A stretch of 64,000 bases of DNA from an uncultured bacterium (GTDB lineage: Bacteria; Actinomycetota; Coriobacteriia; Coriobacteriales; Coriobacteriaceae). The notes beneath the pieces were generated by a model, which ran no database searches, was not told the origin of the DNA, and saw only the letters and a program-made list of their open reading frames with translations. Both the position numbers and the translations under genes were made by a program. Within the stretch, counting starts at the first letter, position 1, and every line of letters begins with the position of its first letter. The stretch is from assembly GCA_905214465.1 (NCBI GenBank), contig CAJMMD010000011.1, forward strand, positions 11,000 to 74,999. Direction: 5' to 3'. Below, piece after piece: positions 23,566-31,664 of the stretch.

Positions 23566-24567
23566 CTAATTCGTCTTCAAACACTCCGGTAAGACTTTCG
23601 ATACGGCATTCATTGCCTGCGGCTTTAGGTACTGCTCGTTGAGTCGTGCCTTTTTGTAAGCGTAGCGAGTGTCTGCTGAGTATTTGACCAGCACATCGGT
23701 GAAGAACCGCTCCCAGCTTAAATAATCGCGACTTTCGATATAGCTTGAGGGGTCCTCGAGGATCTTGGGAATGTCGCTGCTGGGTATGAGCTCGGAGCGC
23801 AGGAGTGTCCACTCGAACGATTCCGGGAGGAATAGGCGAACGTTCTTGTAAACGCGCTGTCCGAGCACCTTTTCGATGTAGGGACCAAACGCTGCGCCGT
23901 CTCCTATGGCAAGAACGTTTTGCTCGGGGCATTCGTGAATCGTACGTTTTAGATTCGCAACGCCGGTGGCGGTATAGCAGGGAATCCCGAGTCGGTTGCA
24001 AAGAGCGTTGTAGAATTGATAGCCAGATTTGCTATCCTCGACAACTACGGCGTCGGGTACCTCGAATCCAACATTTAGATCCTGGTAAAGCATGTTTGCC
24101 GTGTGGCTGTATATCGGTTTTGTTACCGAGTAGAAGCGTTTATCGCTCTTTCGACCATTGATTGTTTTACTCGTGGTGTTTACCAGCTTTAGGATTTCGT
24201 CGACACTGTAGGGGAGTTCGCTGGCGTCTCGGCGAGATATCAGGACAAAATAGTTGGACGACCCGTTAACGGCTTTTGCGAAGTCCTTTGAGTAGATAAA
24301 TTCGTTGCCCTCATCTAAAAAGATTATTGAGTCCTCGATAATCGAAAGCTCGCGCTCCCAACGCCTGCCAGATAGCGTTTCACAGGGAACGTCACAACTG
24401 AGCGTGACGCCGCTTTCCGGTCCTCGGTCGTTGTAGTCGCGAATCATCGAGATGAGCGTCGTTTTGCCCGTGCCGCTGTTGCCGCGTATAAAGGAAATAT
24501 TGCGCTTAAACGTGAGTGTGTATTTGACCTTTGCACGCTCTACGTCAACGGTATGCGTTCCCTTCAT
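23566..24567 (-). CDS. P-loop ATPase with possible TOPRIM-like half
   Basis: 333 residues. ISFIRGNSGTGKTTL (Walker A about 29-37) and SIIFLDEGNEF (Walker B about 80-90) form a small N-terminal ATPase. Residues about 170-235 (PDAVVVEDSKSGYQFYNALC, then VLAIGDGAAFG) have the strand-Glu-helix...Asp order of a TOPRIM-like nuclease fold, a weak match. ATG 24567 shares its A with the TAA of the preceding DUF4869-like gene, so the two are translated together. OLD-type ATPase/TOPRIM proteins act in defence, but this one is shorter and inverted in proportions. No recognised name; function unknown. Confidence 0.5.
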   Translation of the reverse strand: MKGTHTVDVERAKVKYTLTFKRNISFIRGNSGTGKTTLISMIRDYNDRGPESGVTLSCDVPCETLSGRRWERELSIIEDSIIFLDEGNEFIYSKDFAKAVNGSSNYFVLISRRDASELPYSVDEILKLVNTTSKTINGRKSDKRFYSVTKPIYSHTANMLYQDLNVGFEVPDAVVVEDSKSGYQFYNALCNRLGIPCYTATGVANLKRTIHECPEQNVLAIGDGAAFGPYIEKVLGQRVYKNVRLFLPESFEWTLLRSELIPSSDIPKILEDPSSYIESRDYLSWERFFTDVLVKYSADTRYAYKKARLNEQYLKPQAMNAVSKVLPECLKTN

Positions 24568-25016
24568 TACTCATCAACATCCAAAAAGTCATTCGTGGCG
24601 CCGACAAACTCCTGCATGTTTCTGACGATGCGGCCATCGTTTTCAATGCGGATTTCAAAGCTCTTCCAGGGGAATTTCATGATGTGGTATAAGGTCACCA
24701 GCACATCCTGCTCTTTGCCGATCTTGAGTAGCCAGCGGGCACAGTTGTCTCCGCAGGTGGATGCGTTGAACACCATACTTGGGAGATTGCGCACCAGCAG
24801 CAGCGTCTTAACGCCGCCGGACAGTTCGAGTGGAGTGATTGAGCCCAGCTGCTTGCTTACGATGTTGTGGGGACCGATGAGCTCTGATCCGTCCACGCTT
24901 TTAATAATCTGTGCGGCCATAGGGTCTTCGAACCATGAGTCCAAGTATGAGTTCCTAAAATAGGTTTCGGTATCGTAGATGGAACCGGGGTAATCCCCCA
25001 GGTGAATGCTCAGCAT
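24567..25016 (-). CDS. DUF4869-like small protein
   Basis: 149 residues, soluble and acidic (about 19 acidic residues), no membrane segments. LELSGGVKTLLLV, CGDNCARWLLKIG and LVTLYHIMKFP recall DUF4869 proteins; the match is from memory. It is the first gene of a two-gene unit whose second gene, an ATPase, begins on its stop codon. This strict coupling suggests that both products act in one complex, for instance a sensor or substrate protein with its ATPase. Function unknown. Confidence 0.5.
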   Translation of the reverse strand: MLSIHLGDYPGSIYDTETYFRNSYLDSWFEDPMAAQIIKSVDGSELIGPHNIVSKQLGSITPLELSGGVKTLLLVRNLPSMVFNASTCGDNCARWLLKIGKEQDVLVTLYHIMKFPWKSFEIRIENDGRIVRNMQEFVGATNDFLDVDE

Positions 25017-25068
25017 GTGGGTCTCCAGACGTAGTGTGACTGCAACGATTATATGCCAGTAACAAAAT

Positions 25069-25097
25069 GCCGGCAGCAGCGAGGTGCTGCTGCCGGC
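25069..25097 (-). terminator. terminator of the aromatic amino-acid operon
   Basis: Perfect 12-base arms (GCCGGCAGCAGC, 25069-25080, and complement 25086-25097) around 5 bases. On the minus strand it is followed by ATTTTGTT, and it is 50 bases beyond the aroQ stop. Confidence 0.9.
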
Positions 25098-25146
25098 GCT
25101 GGAGTTTTGTTCGTGTGAATCGGTGTTAATGTATTGATCCGCGAGG

Positions 25147-25584
25147 CTACTTTTCGAGATGCTCCCTCAGCAGCTCCAGTGCGTGGGCGTAGCCCTGCAG
25201 GCCTTCGCCGGTGATGGTGGCGAAGCAGGCTAGGCGTGCATAGCTTACCTGGCGGAAGTCCTCGCGCGTCTCTACGGCGCTGATGTGGACCTCGACGGCA
25301 GGGATGGCGACGGCCTTGAGGGCGTCGAGGATCGCGACGCTCGTGTGCGTGTATGCCGCCGGGTTGATGACGATGCCGTCGACCTTGCCGTAGGCTTCCT
25401 GGATCTTGTCGACGATGCTGCCCTCGTGGTTGGACTGGAAGACCTCGACCTCGTCGAAGCCCTGTGCGGTGCCCGCTTCCTGGCAGATCTGCACTAAGCG
25501 GTCGTAGTTGTCACTGCCATAGATGCCCGGCTCGCGAATGCCGAGCATGTTGAGGTTGGGGCCGTTGATGACGAGTACTTTCAT
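25147..25584 (-). CDS. aroQ: 3-dehydroquinate dehydratase, type II
   Basis: 145 residues, the normal size for the dodecameric type II enzyme. MKVLVINGPNLNMLGIREPG has the conserved Asn and Tyr24-region lead-in, FFQSNHEG-like (FQSNHEGSIVDKI) and VINPAAYTHTSVAILDAL are the active-site segments, and VEVHISAV carries the catalytic-dyad His. It converts 3-dehydroquinate to 3-dehydroshikimate, step 3 of the shikimate pathway. ATG 25584 is chosen over the longer open frame because the family starts here and AAGGAAGCAACC precedes it. It is the last gene of the operon, after an 85-base gap containing a palindrome. Confidence 0.96.
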   Translation of the reverse strand: MKVLVINGPNLNMLGIREPGIYGSDNYDRLVQICQEAGTAQGFDEVEVFQSNHEGSIVDKIQEAYGKVDGIVINPAAYTHTSVAILDALKAVAIPAVEVHISAVETREDFRQVSYARLACFATITGEGLQGYAHALELLREHLEK

Positions 25585-25626
25585 GGTTGCTTCCTTTGCG
25601 GTTGGGCGGGCGGAGAGGCGGAACGG

Positions 25627-25667
25627 AAAACCACCACAAAGGTACCTGTCCCCTTTGTGGTGGTTTT
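25627..25667. repeat. palindromic element in the aroEK-aroQ gap
   Basis: Perfect 16-base arms, 25627-25642 (AAAACCACCACAAAGG) and 25652-25667, with a 9-base loop (TACCTGTCC). It sits within a continuous operon, so it is not needed as an end-of-operon terminator; on the minus strand it is followed by non-T sequence. It looks like a dispersed REP-type element. The apex GGTAC also occurs in the palindrome at 61724-61803. Confidence 0.8.
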
Positions 25668-25669
25668 GG

Positions 25670-26920
25670 TTAGAGAGCGGGTGGGAGGGTGTCGAGGAGG
25701 GCTTGGGCGGTGTTGGCGGCGCAATCGCGCGAGTCGATGAGGTAGTCGGCCCAGGCGCGGTAGCGCGGCATGCGCTGCTCGGCCAGCTTGTCGATGCCAT
25801 CGCGGGCGGTGATGGGGCGACCCTTGTGGGCGAGTTCGTCGAGCTTACGGTTGAGCATCACGATCTGGCTGTTCTGGTGCAGTAGCGGGTAGTTCTCGTC
25901 GCGCGTGACCACGCCGCCGCCCGTGGAAAGCACCAGGCCGCTGCGCTTGGAGATGCCGGTCAGCGCCGCCGTCTCCTGCTCGCGGAAGGCCGCCTCGCCG
26001 CGCTCGACGATAAAGTCGGCGCAGGGCATGCCCAGGCGCTCCTCGAGGGCGCGGTCCAGGTCGATGTGCTCTCGCCCCGTGAGCAGGGCAATCTGCTCGC
26101 CCACGCGGGTCTTGCCCGAGCCCGGCATACCGATCAGCGCGATGTTCTGTTCGCGGCGTGACAGGCGCTCCGTTACGTCCAGAATGCGCTCACGCGGAGT
26201 GACCTGGCCGGTGTAGCGCTCAACGGCTTGCGCCGCCTGGGCCACGAGCATGAGCAGGCCGCCGATGCAGGGGATGCCGCGGCGCTCGGCCTCGAGCATC
26301 AGGCCCGTGCGTGCAGGGTTGTAGACAATGTCGATGACGCCCTCGAGCGCATCGAGCCCCTCGAGCGTGCAGGGGGCATCGGGACAGTGGGGGAACATGC
26401 CGGCGGGCGTGCAGTTGACGAGCAGTGCGGCGTCGGACTGCTGCGCGATGTTGTCGTAGTTGACTTCGCTCGTGCGGCCGACCGGCACGACGATGGCGCC
26501 CAGGTCGCCGAGCACCATGCTGGCAGTGGTGCCGGCGCCACCGGTGGCACCGAGCACGAGGGCCTTCTTGCCGGCGACCTCGACGCCCAGCTCCTCGACC
26601 AGGCATTGGAAGCCAAAGTAGTCGGTGTTGTCGCCGCGCAGGCGGCCGTCGGGCAGGCGCGTGATGGTGTTGACGTTTCCCATACGCTCGGCGAGTGGAC
26701 TCAGCTCGTCCAGGTATTCCATGACGGCGCGCTTGTAGGGGATGGTCACGTTGGTGCCCTCCCATTCGTCACCCGTCATAAAAGCCTGGAGGTCCTCGGG
26801 CTCGCGCTCAAATCGTACGTACTCGAGCCCCGCGAGCTCCTTGTAGATGGTCGGGGTGTAGCTGTGGCCCAGCACGCGGCCCAGCACTCCGTAGGGGCGG
26901 GTTGCGGCGACATCGGTCAT
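25670..26920 (-). CDS. aroE-aroK: fused shikimate dehydrogenase / shikimate kinase
   Basis: 416 residues. Residues 1-240 are AroE: GHSYTPTIYK substrate site, NVTIPYK with the catalytic Lys63, GDNTD with Asp100, and the NADP motif GATGGAG (124-130). Residues 255-416 are AroK: Walker A GMPGSGKT (264-271), FREQE (Arg313 region) and STGGGVV. The chain carries two successive pathway steps, dehydroshikimate to shikimate to shikimate 3-phosphate. GGAGGT lies before the ATG, which follows the pheA stop directly. Both halves keep their catalytic residues. Confidence 0.95.
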   Translation of the reverse strand: MTDVAATRPYGVLGRVLGHSYTPTIYKELAGLEYVRFEREPEDLQAFMTGDEWEGTNVTIPYKRAVMEYLDELSPLAERMGNVNTITRLPDGRLRGDNTDYFGFQCLVEELGVEVAGKKALVLGATGGAGTTASMVLGDLGAIVVPVGRTSEVNYDNIAQQSDAALLVNCTPAGMFPHCPDAPCTLEGLDALEGVIDIVYNPARTGLMLEAERRGIPCIGGLLMLVAQAAQAVERYTGQVTPRERILDVTERLSRREQNIALIGMPGSGKTRVGEQIALLTGREHIDLDRALEERLGMPCADFIVERGEAAFREQETAALTGISKRSGLVLSTGGGVVTRDENYPLLHQNSQIVMLNRKLDELAHKGRPITARDGIDKLAEQRMPRYRAWADYLIDSRDCAANTAQALLDTLPPAL

Positions 26921-28066
26921 CTAGAGCACCTCCGTGTAACTGCCAAAGTAGGTGAAGCTCTCGCACACGTCGTCGATGGAATCGAGCAGGTCATCGAGGG
27001 CCTTGCTGCCAAAGGGGCAGTCCAGGTCAAAGTAGAACATAAACTCAAAGTCGTGCCCGGGGATGGGGCGGCTCTCGAGCTTGATGAGGTTGATATTGAG
27101 CGCGTAGAAGCGCTCGAGTACGCGATAGAGTGCGCCCGGCTCGTTGGCCGTGGTAATCATGAGCGAGGTGCGGTTGGCGCCGGGGTAGACGCGTGGCTCG
27201 CGGCTGATGACGACAAAGCGCGTGTAGTTGTTGTCCGAGTCCTGGATGTTGGGCTCCAGTACCTCCAGGCCGTAGAGTGCGGCGCAGCTGCGCGATGCGA
27301 TCGCGGCAACATCGGTGCGTTCGGAGCTGGCGACCATCTCGGCCGACATGGCCGTGTTGGGGTACTTGGTGGCGTGCAGGTCGTGCGCCTCGATAAAGCC
27401 GGCGCATTGGGCAATGGCCTGGCCGTGGCTGTAGACCTCGTGCACGTCCGCAAGCTTGGCGCCGGGCTTGACGAGCAAGTTGTGGTCGATTTTGAGGCGC
27501 AGCGAGCGCACGATATGGAAGTCGAACTGGGCGAGCAGGTCGTAGACGGCGTTAACCGAGCCGGCGGTGGAGTTCTCGATGGGCAGCACGCCAAACTCGC
27601 AGAAGCCGTCGCGCACGGCGCGCATGACGCCCTCGAAGGTCTCGAAGAACGCGATGTCGGGCACGTCGAAGAGTTTGCACGCGGCGATTTGACTGTAAGC
27701 GCCCTCAACACCCTGGCAGGCGACGGTGGCCGTCTGGGGGAAGGGCGTATCGAAGGCCTCGGCCGTGGCGTGTGCCCTTTGCGAGACCGTGATGCCCTTG
27801 AGCTCGTTGATATAGCGCTGCTGCTCGGCCTTGCTCATGCTCATGAGGAGACGGAACAGGGTGATGGTCTGCGCCTCGTAGCGCTCGGGCGCGCGGCTGG
27901 CGAGGTTGTTGAGCTTGGAGCGCTCACGGGCGGGGTCGAAGACGGCCTTGCCCATCTCGATTTTTGACTTGGCGACCTCGGTGGCAATGTCCATGCGCTC
28001 GACAAAGCTGTTGAGGAGCGTGGTGTCGATGGCATCGATGGCCTGGCGGATGTCAGCAAGGTCCAT
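26921..28066 (-). CDS. pheA: bifunctional chorismate mutase / prephenate dehydratase
   Basis: 381 residues from ATG 28066, preceded by AAAGGGG at five bases; the frame is open further upstream but reads into the intergenic gap. Residues 1-90 are an AroQ-type chorismate mutase (MDLADIRQAIDAIDTTLL, TEVAKSKIEMG). Residues about 114-286 are prephenate dehydratase (GVEGAYSQIAA, GVLPIENSTAGSV, and the TRF motif near 282). Residues about 300-376 are an ACT domain with GALY and ESRP, the phenylalanine feedback site. It makes phenylpyruvate and is the committed enzyme to Phe. Confidence 0.96.
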   Translation of the reverse strand: MDLADIRQAIDAIDTTLLNSFVERMDIATEVAKSKIEMGKAVFDPARERSKLNNLASRAPERYEAQTITLFRLLMSMSKAEQQRYINELKGITVSQRAHATAEAFDTPFPQTATVACQGVEGAYSQIAACKLFDVPDIAFFETFEGVMRAVRDGFCEFGVLPIENSTAGSVNAVYDLLAQFDFHIVRSLRLKIDHNLLVKPGAKLADVHEVYSHGQAIAQCAGFIEAHDLHATKYPNTAMSAEMVASSERTDVAAIASRSCAALYGLEVLEPNIQDSDNNYTRFVVISREPRVYPGANRTSLMITTANEPGALYRVLERFYALNINLIKLESRPIPGHDFEFMFYFDLDCPFGSKALDDLLDSIDDVCESFTYFGSYTEVL

Positions 28067-28109
28067 GGAGACCCCTTTCACGTGTCGGGGGATGTTGAGG
28101 GGTGGGTAG

Positions 28110-29207
28110 TTAGCGCTGGGCGGCGTCTTCGAGGAGGGCGTCCCAGATGGCAAGGGCGGCGGCTGCCTCGGCTACGGGGACAGCTCGGGGGACGATGCAG
28201 GGATCGTGGCGGCCGTGGACCGAGAGCTCGGCATTTTCCATAGCGTCCATGTCCACCGTCTGCTGCTCGCGGCCAATGGAGGGCGTCGGCTTTACGGCCA
28301 TGCGCCACATGACGGGCGCGCCGGTCGAAATACCGCCCAGGATGCCGCCGGCGTTGTTGGACTCGACCTCGATCTCGCCGGTCTCGGCATCGATGCGATA
28401 CGGATCATTGTTCTCGCTGCCGCGCATGGCGGCCACGGCAAAGCCCATGCCAAACTCCACGCCCTTTACGGCGGGAATGCCAAACGCGATCTGCGCGATG
28501 CGGTTCTCGATGCCGTCGAACATGGGGTCGCCGATGCCCGCGGGAAGCCCATAAATGCCGCACTCCACGATGCCGCCGATGCTGTCGAGTTCGTCGCGTG
28601 CGGCTAGGATCTCCTCGCGCATGCGGCCGGCTGCGGCGGCGTCAATGCAAGGAAGATCGTTCGTTTGGATCGCTTTGCGGTCGGCCTCGCGATAGACCAT
28701 ATCGTCCATCGGCAGGTCGGAGATACCGCCGATCTGCGCGACGTGCGCCATTACTTTAATGCCGCGGGCCTCGAGTGCCTGCAGCGCAATGCCGCCGGCG
28801 ATGCACAGGGGTGCCGTTAGGCGGCCGGAGAAGTGCCCGCCACCGGCGACATCGTGCATGTTGTGATACTTCACGCGCGCAGGGAAGTCCGCATGTCCGG
28901 GGCGGGGCTTGCGGCGCAGCTCGGAGTAATCCTTGGAGCGCGTGTTGGTGTTCTCGATAATCGCGGCGATGGGCGCGCCGGTGGTATGTCCATCGACCAC
29001 ACCGGCGATGATGTGGGCGGCGTCGGCCTCGCGGCGTTTGGTCGCGGTCTCGTCGCGACCGGGGGCACGACGGTCAAGGAAGGCCTGCAGCCGCCCCTGG
29101 TCAACAGCGATGCCCGCCGGAATGCCATCGAGGGAGCAGCCGATGGCGGGGGAGTGCGACTGGCCGAAGATGCTTAAGTGCAAGACGTTGCCAAAGGTCG
29201 AGGACAT
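28110..29207 (-). CDS. aroC: chorismate synthase
   Basis: 365 residues. The N-terminal SIFGQSHSPAIGCSLDGIPAG matches the first signature; RPGHADFPARVKYHN and GGGHFSGRLTAPLC follow, and the C-terminal RHDPCIVPRAVPVAEAAAAL signature is complete. It removes phosphate from EPSP to give chorismate, using reduced FMN. The stop of aroA and this ATG are one base apart, indicating coupling. A 43-base gap follows before pheA. Confidence 0.97.
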   Translation of the reverse strand: MSSTFGNVLHLSIFGQSHSPAIGCSLDGIPAGIAVDQGRLQAFLDRRAPGRDETATKRREADAAHIIAGVVDGHTTGAPIAAIIENTNTRSKDYSELRRKPRPGHADFPARVKYHNMHDVAGGGHFSGRLTAPLCIAGGIALQALEARGIKVMAHVAQIGGISDLPMDDMVYREADRKAIQTNDLPCIDAAAAGRMREEILAARDELDSIGGIVECGIYGLPAGIGDPMFDGIENRIAQIAFGIPAVKGVEFGMGFAVAAMRGSENNDPYRIDAETGEIEVESNNAGGILGGISTGAPVMWRMAVKPTPSIGREQQTVDMDAMENAELSVHGRHDPCIVPRAVPVAEAAAALAIWDALLEDAAQR

Positions 29208-29208
29208 G

Positions 29209-30528
29209 CTATTCCTCCTCGAGTGTGACCTTGCCGCCCAGCAGGCGGTAGTGGTCGAAGAAATCGGGATAGGACTTGTTGACGGCCTCGGCGCCGTGGA
29301 TCACGACCTCGCCGGTGGCGCGGCTCGCGGCGATCGCGGCCATCATGGCGATGCGATGGTCGTTGTGCGAATCGACTTCGCCGCCGGTGAAGGCATCGAC
29401 ACCCTTGTTGATGAGGTCGTCGCCGGCAATGCGCACCTGCGCGCCCAGCGCGGTGAGCTCGCGGGTGGTGGTGACCAAGCGGTCGGATTCCTTGATGCGC
29501 AGACGGGCACAATCGCGGATAAAGGTGCGGCCCTGTGCCAGCGAGGCCACGGCCGAGATGACGGGCACCAGGTCCGGAATGTCGTGGGCACTCATCTCAA
29601 AGCCGGCGAGCTTGTCGGACTGCACGGTGGCGGCGTTGGTGGAGCGCACGATGCGGGCGCCAAAGCGCGAAAGCGCGGCAAGCACGTTACGGTCGCCCTG
29701 TGCGGAGCTTAGCGACACGCCCTCGACGGTGATTGGGTCGGTACCGATGGCGCCGGCGCACAGCCAAAAGGCGGCGTTGGACCAGTCGCCCTCGACGGCC
29801 ACGCTGCCGGGCGTGCGGTACGAGCCACTGCTCACGCGGAAGTTCGTGACCTCGGGCTGGCCGTCCTTGGCCGGAATGCGCTCGACGTTGACCTCGACGC
29901 CAAAGGCCTTCATGGCCTGTATCGTCAGGTTGATGTAGGGGCGGCTCTCGATGAAGCCGGTTACCTGCACGCAGGAGGGCTGGGCCAGCAGCGGGGCTGC
30001 CAGCAGCAGGCCCGAGATGTACTGCGAGCTCACGTTGCCCGGAAGCACAAAGGTGCCCGGGCGCATGCGGCCGCTCGTCTTGAGCGGAAAACCGCCCAGA
30101 CCCTGTAGGTCGCAGCCGGCGGCGATGATCTCGTCCGAGAGCGGGGAGAGCGGGCGGGCGCCCAAGCGCCCCTGACCCACAAAAGTTGCTTCTGCGCCCA
30201 GCGCGCAGGCGACGGGCAACATAAAGCGGAGCGTGGATCCACTTTCACCGCAGTCAAGCGTGCTGCCGGCAAGGGCCTTGAGCAGGCCAAACTCAACACT
30301 CTTCATGGTGGGGTGGACCTGGAAGCCGTCCTCGACGGTCTCGATGCGAGCACCCAGGGCCGTAAGGCAGCGCACCGTAGCCTCGATGTCGGCGCAGGTG
30401 GTGTTGCAGGTGACGTGTGTCTCGCCGTTGGCAAGCGCAGCGCAGATGATCAGGCGATGCGCCATCGACTTGGACGCGATGGCGGGAACGGTGCCCTTGA
30501 GCGGGGACGGGGTGATGCGGGCTAGCAT
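29209..30528 (-). CDS. aroA: 3-phosphoshikimate 1-carboxyvinyltransferase (EPSP synthase)
   Basis: 439 residues in the twofold inside-out barrel. Segments KSMAHRLIICAALANG, LDCGESGSTLRFMLPVACAL and LRIKESDRLVTTTRELTALG cover both phosphate and shikimate sites; the RDCARL and DHRIAMMAA motifs are present. It joins shikimate 3-phosphate and PEP. The loop with LDCGESGSTLRF has the class I-like GESGST sequence; glyphosate behaviour cannot be read further from it. The ATG overlaps the end of aroB by seven bases. Confidence 0.97.
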   Translation of the reverse strand: MLARITPSPLKGTVPAIASKSMAHRLIICAALANGETHVTCNTTCADIEATVRCLTALGARIETVEDGFQVHPTMKSVEFGLLKALAGSTLDCGESGSTLRFMLPVACALGAEATFVGQGRLGARPLSPLSDEIIAAGCDLQGLGGFPLKTSGRMRPGTFVLPGNVSSQYISGLLLAAPLLAQPSCVQVTGFIESRPYINLTIQAMKAFGVEVNVERIPAKDGQPEVTNFRVSSGSYRTPGSVAVEGDWSNAAFWLCAGAIGTDPITVEGVSLSSAQGDRNVLAALSRFGARIVRSTNAATVQSDKLAGFEMSAHDIPDLVPVISAVASLAQGRTFIRDCARLRIKESDRLVTTTRELTALGAQVRIAGDDLINKGVDAFTGGEVDSHNDHRIAMMAAIAASRATGEVVIHGAEAVNKSYPDFFDHYRLLGGKVTLEEE

Positions 30529-31628
30529 GCGGATGCGTCTCCCTTCTGGCCGAGGCCCTCGGCAATGAGTTCGTGGAAAGTGGAAAGCGGTGTGCGGTCG
30601 ATGCTGCAGCGGCCAATGCCGTGCGGAATCACCAGATCGATGGTGTCACCCGCGCGCTTCTTGTCGTGGAGCGCCTCGGCAAAGACGGTATCGGCATCTA
30701 GGTCGCAGCGGGTCTTGAGGCCATGGCGGGCGCAGAGTTCCTCAATACGATCGGGCAGTGCAGCATCGCAAATGCCGTGCAGGGCCGCGGCGCGCGTGAT
30801 GATGCCCATGCCGATTGAAACGCAGTTGCCGTGTCCGAGCTCAAAGTGCTCGCAGGCCTCGACGGCGTGCCCGGCGCTGTGTCCAAAATTGAGGAGCTTG
30901 CGCTGGTTGGTTTCGCGCTCGTCGGCGACGACCACGGCGCGCTTGATGTCGATGTTGCGGGCGATGATGAGTGCTACGCGGGCCACATCGCGGTTGAGCA
31001 GCTCCAGCGTGAGCGGGGTCTTCTCCAGCTCGGCGAAAAGCTCCGGGTCGGCGATCACGGCGTGCTTGACGACCTCGCCGCAGCCGTCGGCGAACTGCTC
31101 GGGCGTGAGTGTGGCCAGACACCCCACGTCGGCGATAACCACGCTCGGCTGCCAAAAGGCGCCGGCCAAGTTCTTGCCGGCAGCCAGATCGATGGCGGTC
31201 TTGCCTCCCACCGACGAATCCACCATGGCGAGCAGGCTCGTTGGGATCTGCACAAACTTGCAGCCGCGCATGTAGGTGGCGGCCACAAAGCCCGCCACGT
31301 CGCCCACGACGCCGCCGCCGAGTGCCACGATCACGTCGGAGCGCGAAAGCTCGTGCTCGGCCACAAACTCCAAAATGGCAACATAGGTTTCGGCGCGCTT
31401 ATGGGCCTCGCCGGCCTCGAAGGTGCAGATGCTCACCTCGTAGCCTGACGCCTCCAGGCTCTGCTTAACGGGCATCTGGTAGAGCGGGCCCACGTTGGTG
31501 TCCGTCACGATGACGGCCTTGGTGCCGCCGGCAGTGGCACGCACGAGCGGTCCCGCCTGCTCCAGCAAAAACGTGCCAACATGCACCTGGTAGGGGCGTG
31601 CAGTGTCGATATCGATGGTAATCGCCAT
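30522..31628 (-). CDS. aroB: 3-dehydroquinate synthase
   Basis: 368 residues. The NAD motif and metal site are recognisable: ALGGGVVGDVAGFVAATYMR, then PTSLLAMVDSSVGGKTAID, with LLNFGHSAGHAVEACEHFELGHG carrying the zinc histidines. It cyclises DAHP to 3-dehydroquinate, step 2. It follows tyrA by 36 bases in the operon, and its start ATG is preceded by GAAAGGACC. Normal family length; no anomalies. Confidence 0.97.
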   Translation of the reverse strand: MAITIDIDTARPYQVHVGTFLLEQAGPLVRATAGGTKAVIVTDTNVGPLYQMPVKQSLEASGYEVSICTFEAGEAHKRAETYVAILEFVAEHELSRSDVIVALGGGVVGDVAGFVAATYMRGCKFVQIPTSLLAMVDSSVGGKTAIDLAAGKNLAGAFWQPSVVIADVGCLATLTPEQFADGCGEVVKHAVIADPELFAELEKTPLTLELLNRDVARVALIIARNIDIKRAVVVADERETNQRKLLNFGHSAGHAVEACEHFELGHGNCVSIGMGIITRAAALHGICDAALPDRIEELCARHGLKTRCDLDADTVFAEALHDKKRAGDTIDLVIPHGIGRCSIDRTPLSTFHELIAEGLGQKGDASAC

Positions 31629-31664
31629 AAGCTTCGGTCCTTTCGACCTGGCGTGATGGGTTGT

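Noticed and set aside
26228..27967. 579-codon plus-strand frame opposite aroEK and pheA
   Set aside because: Antisense shadow of two enzymes with intact catalytic motifs.
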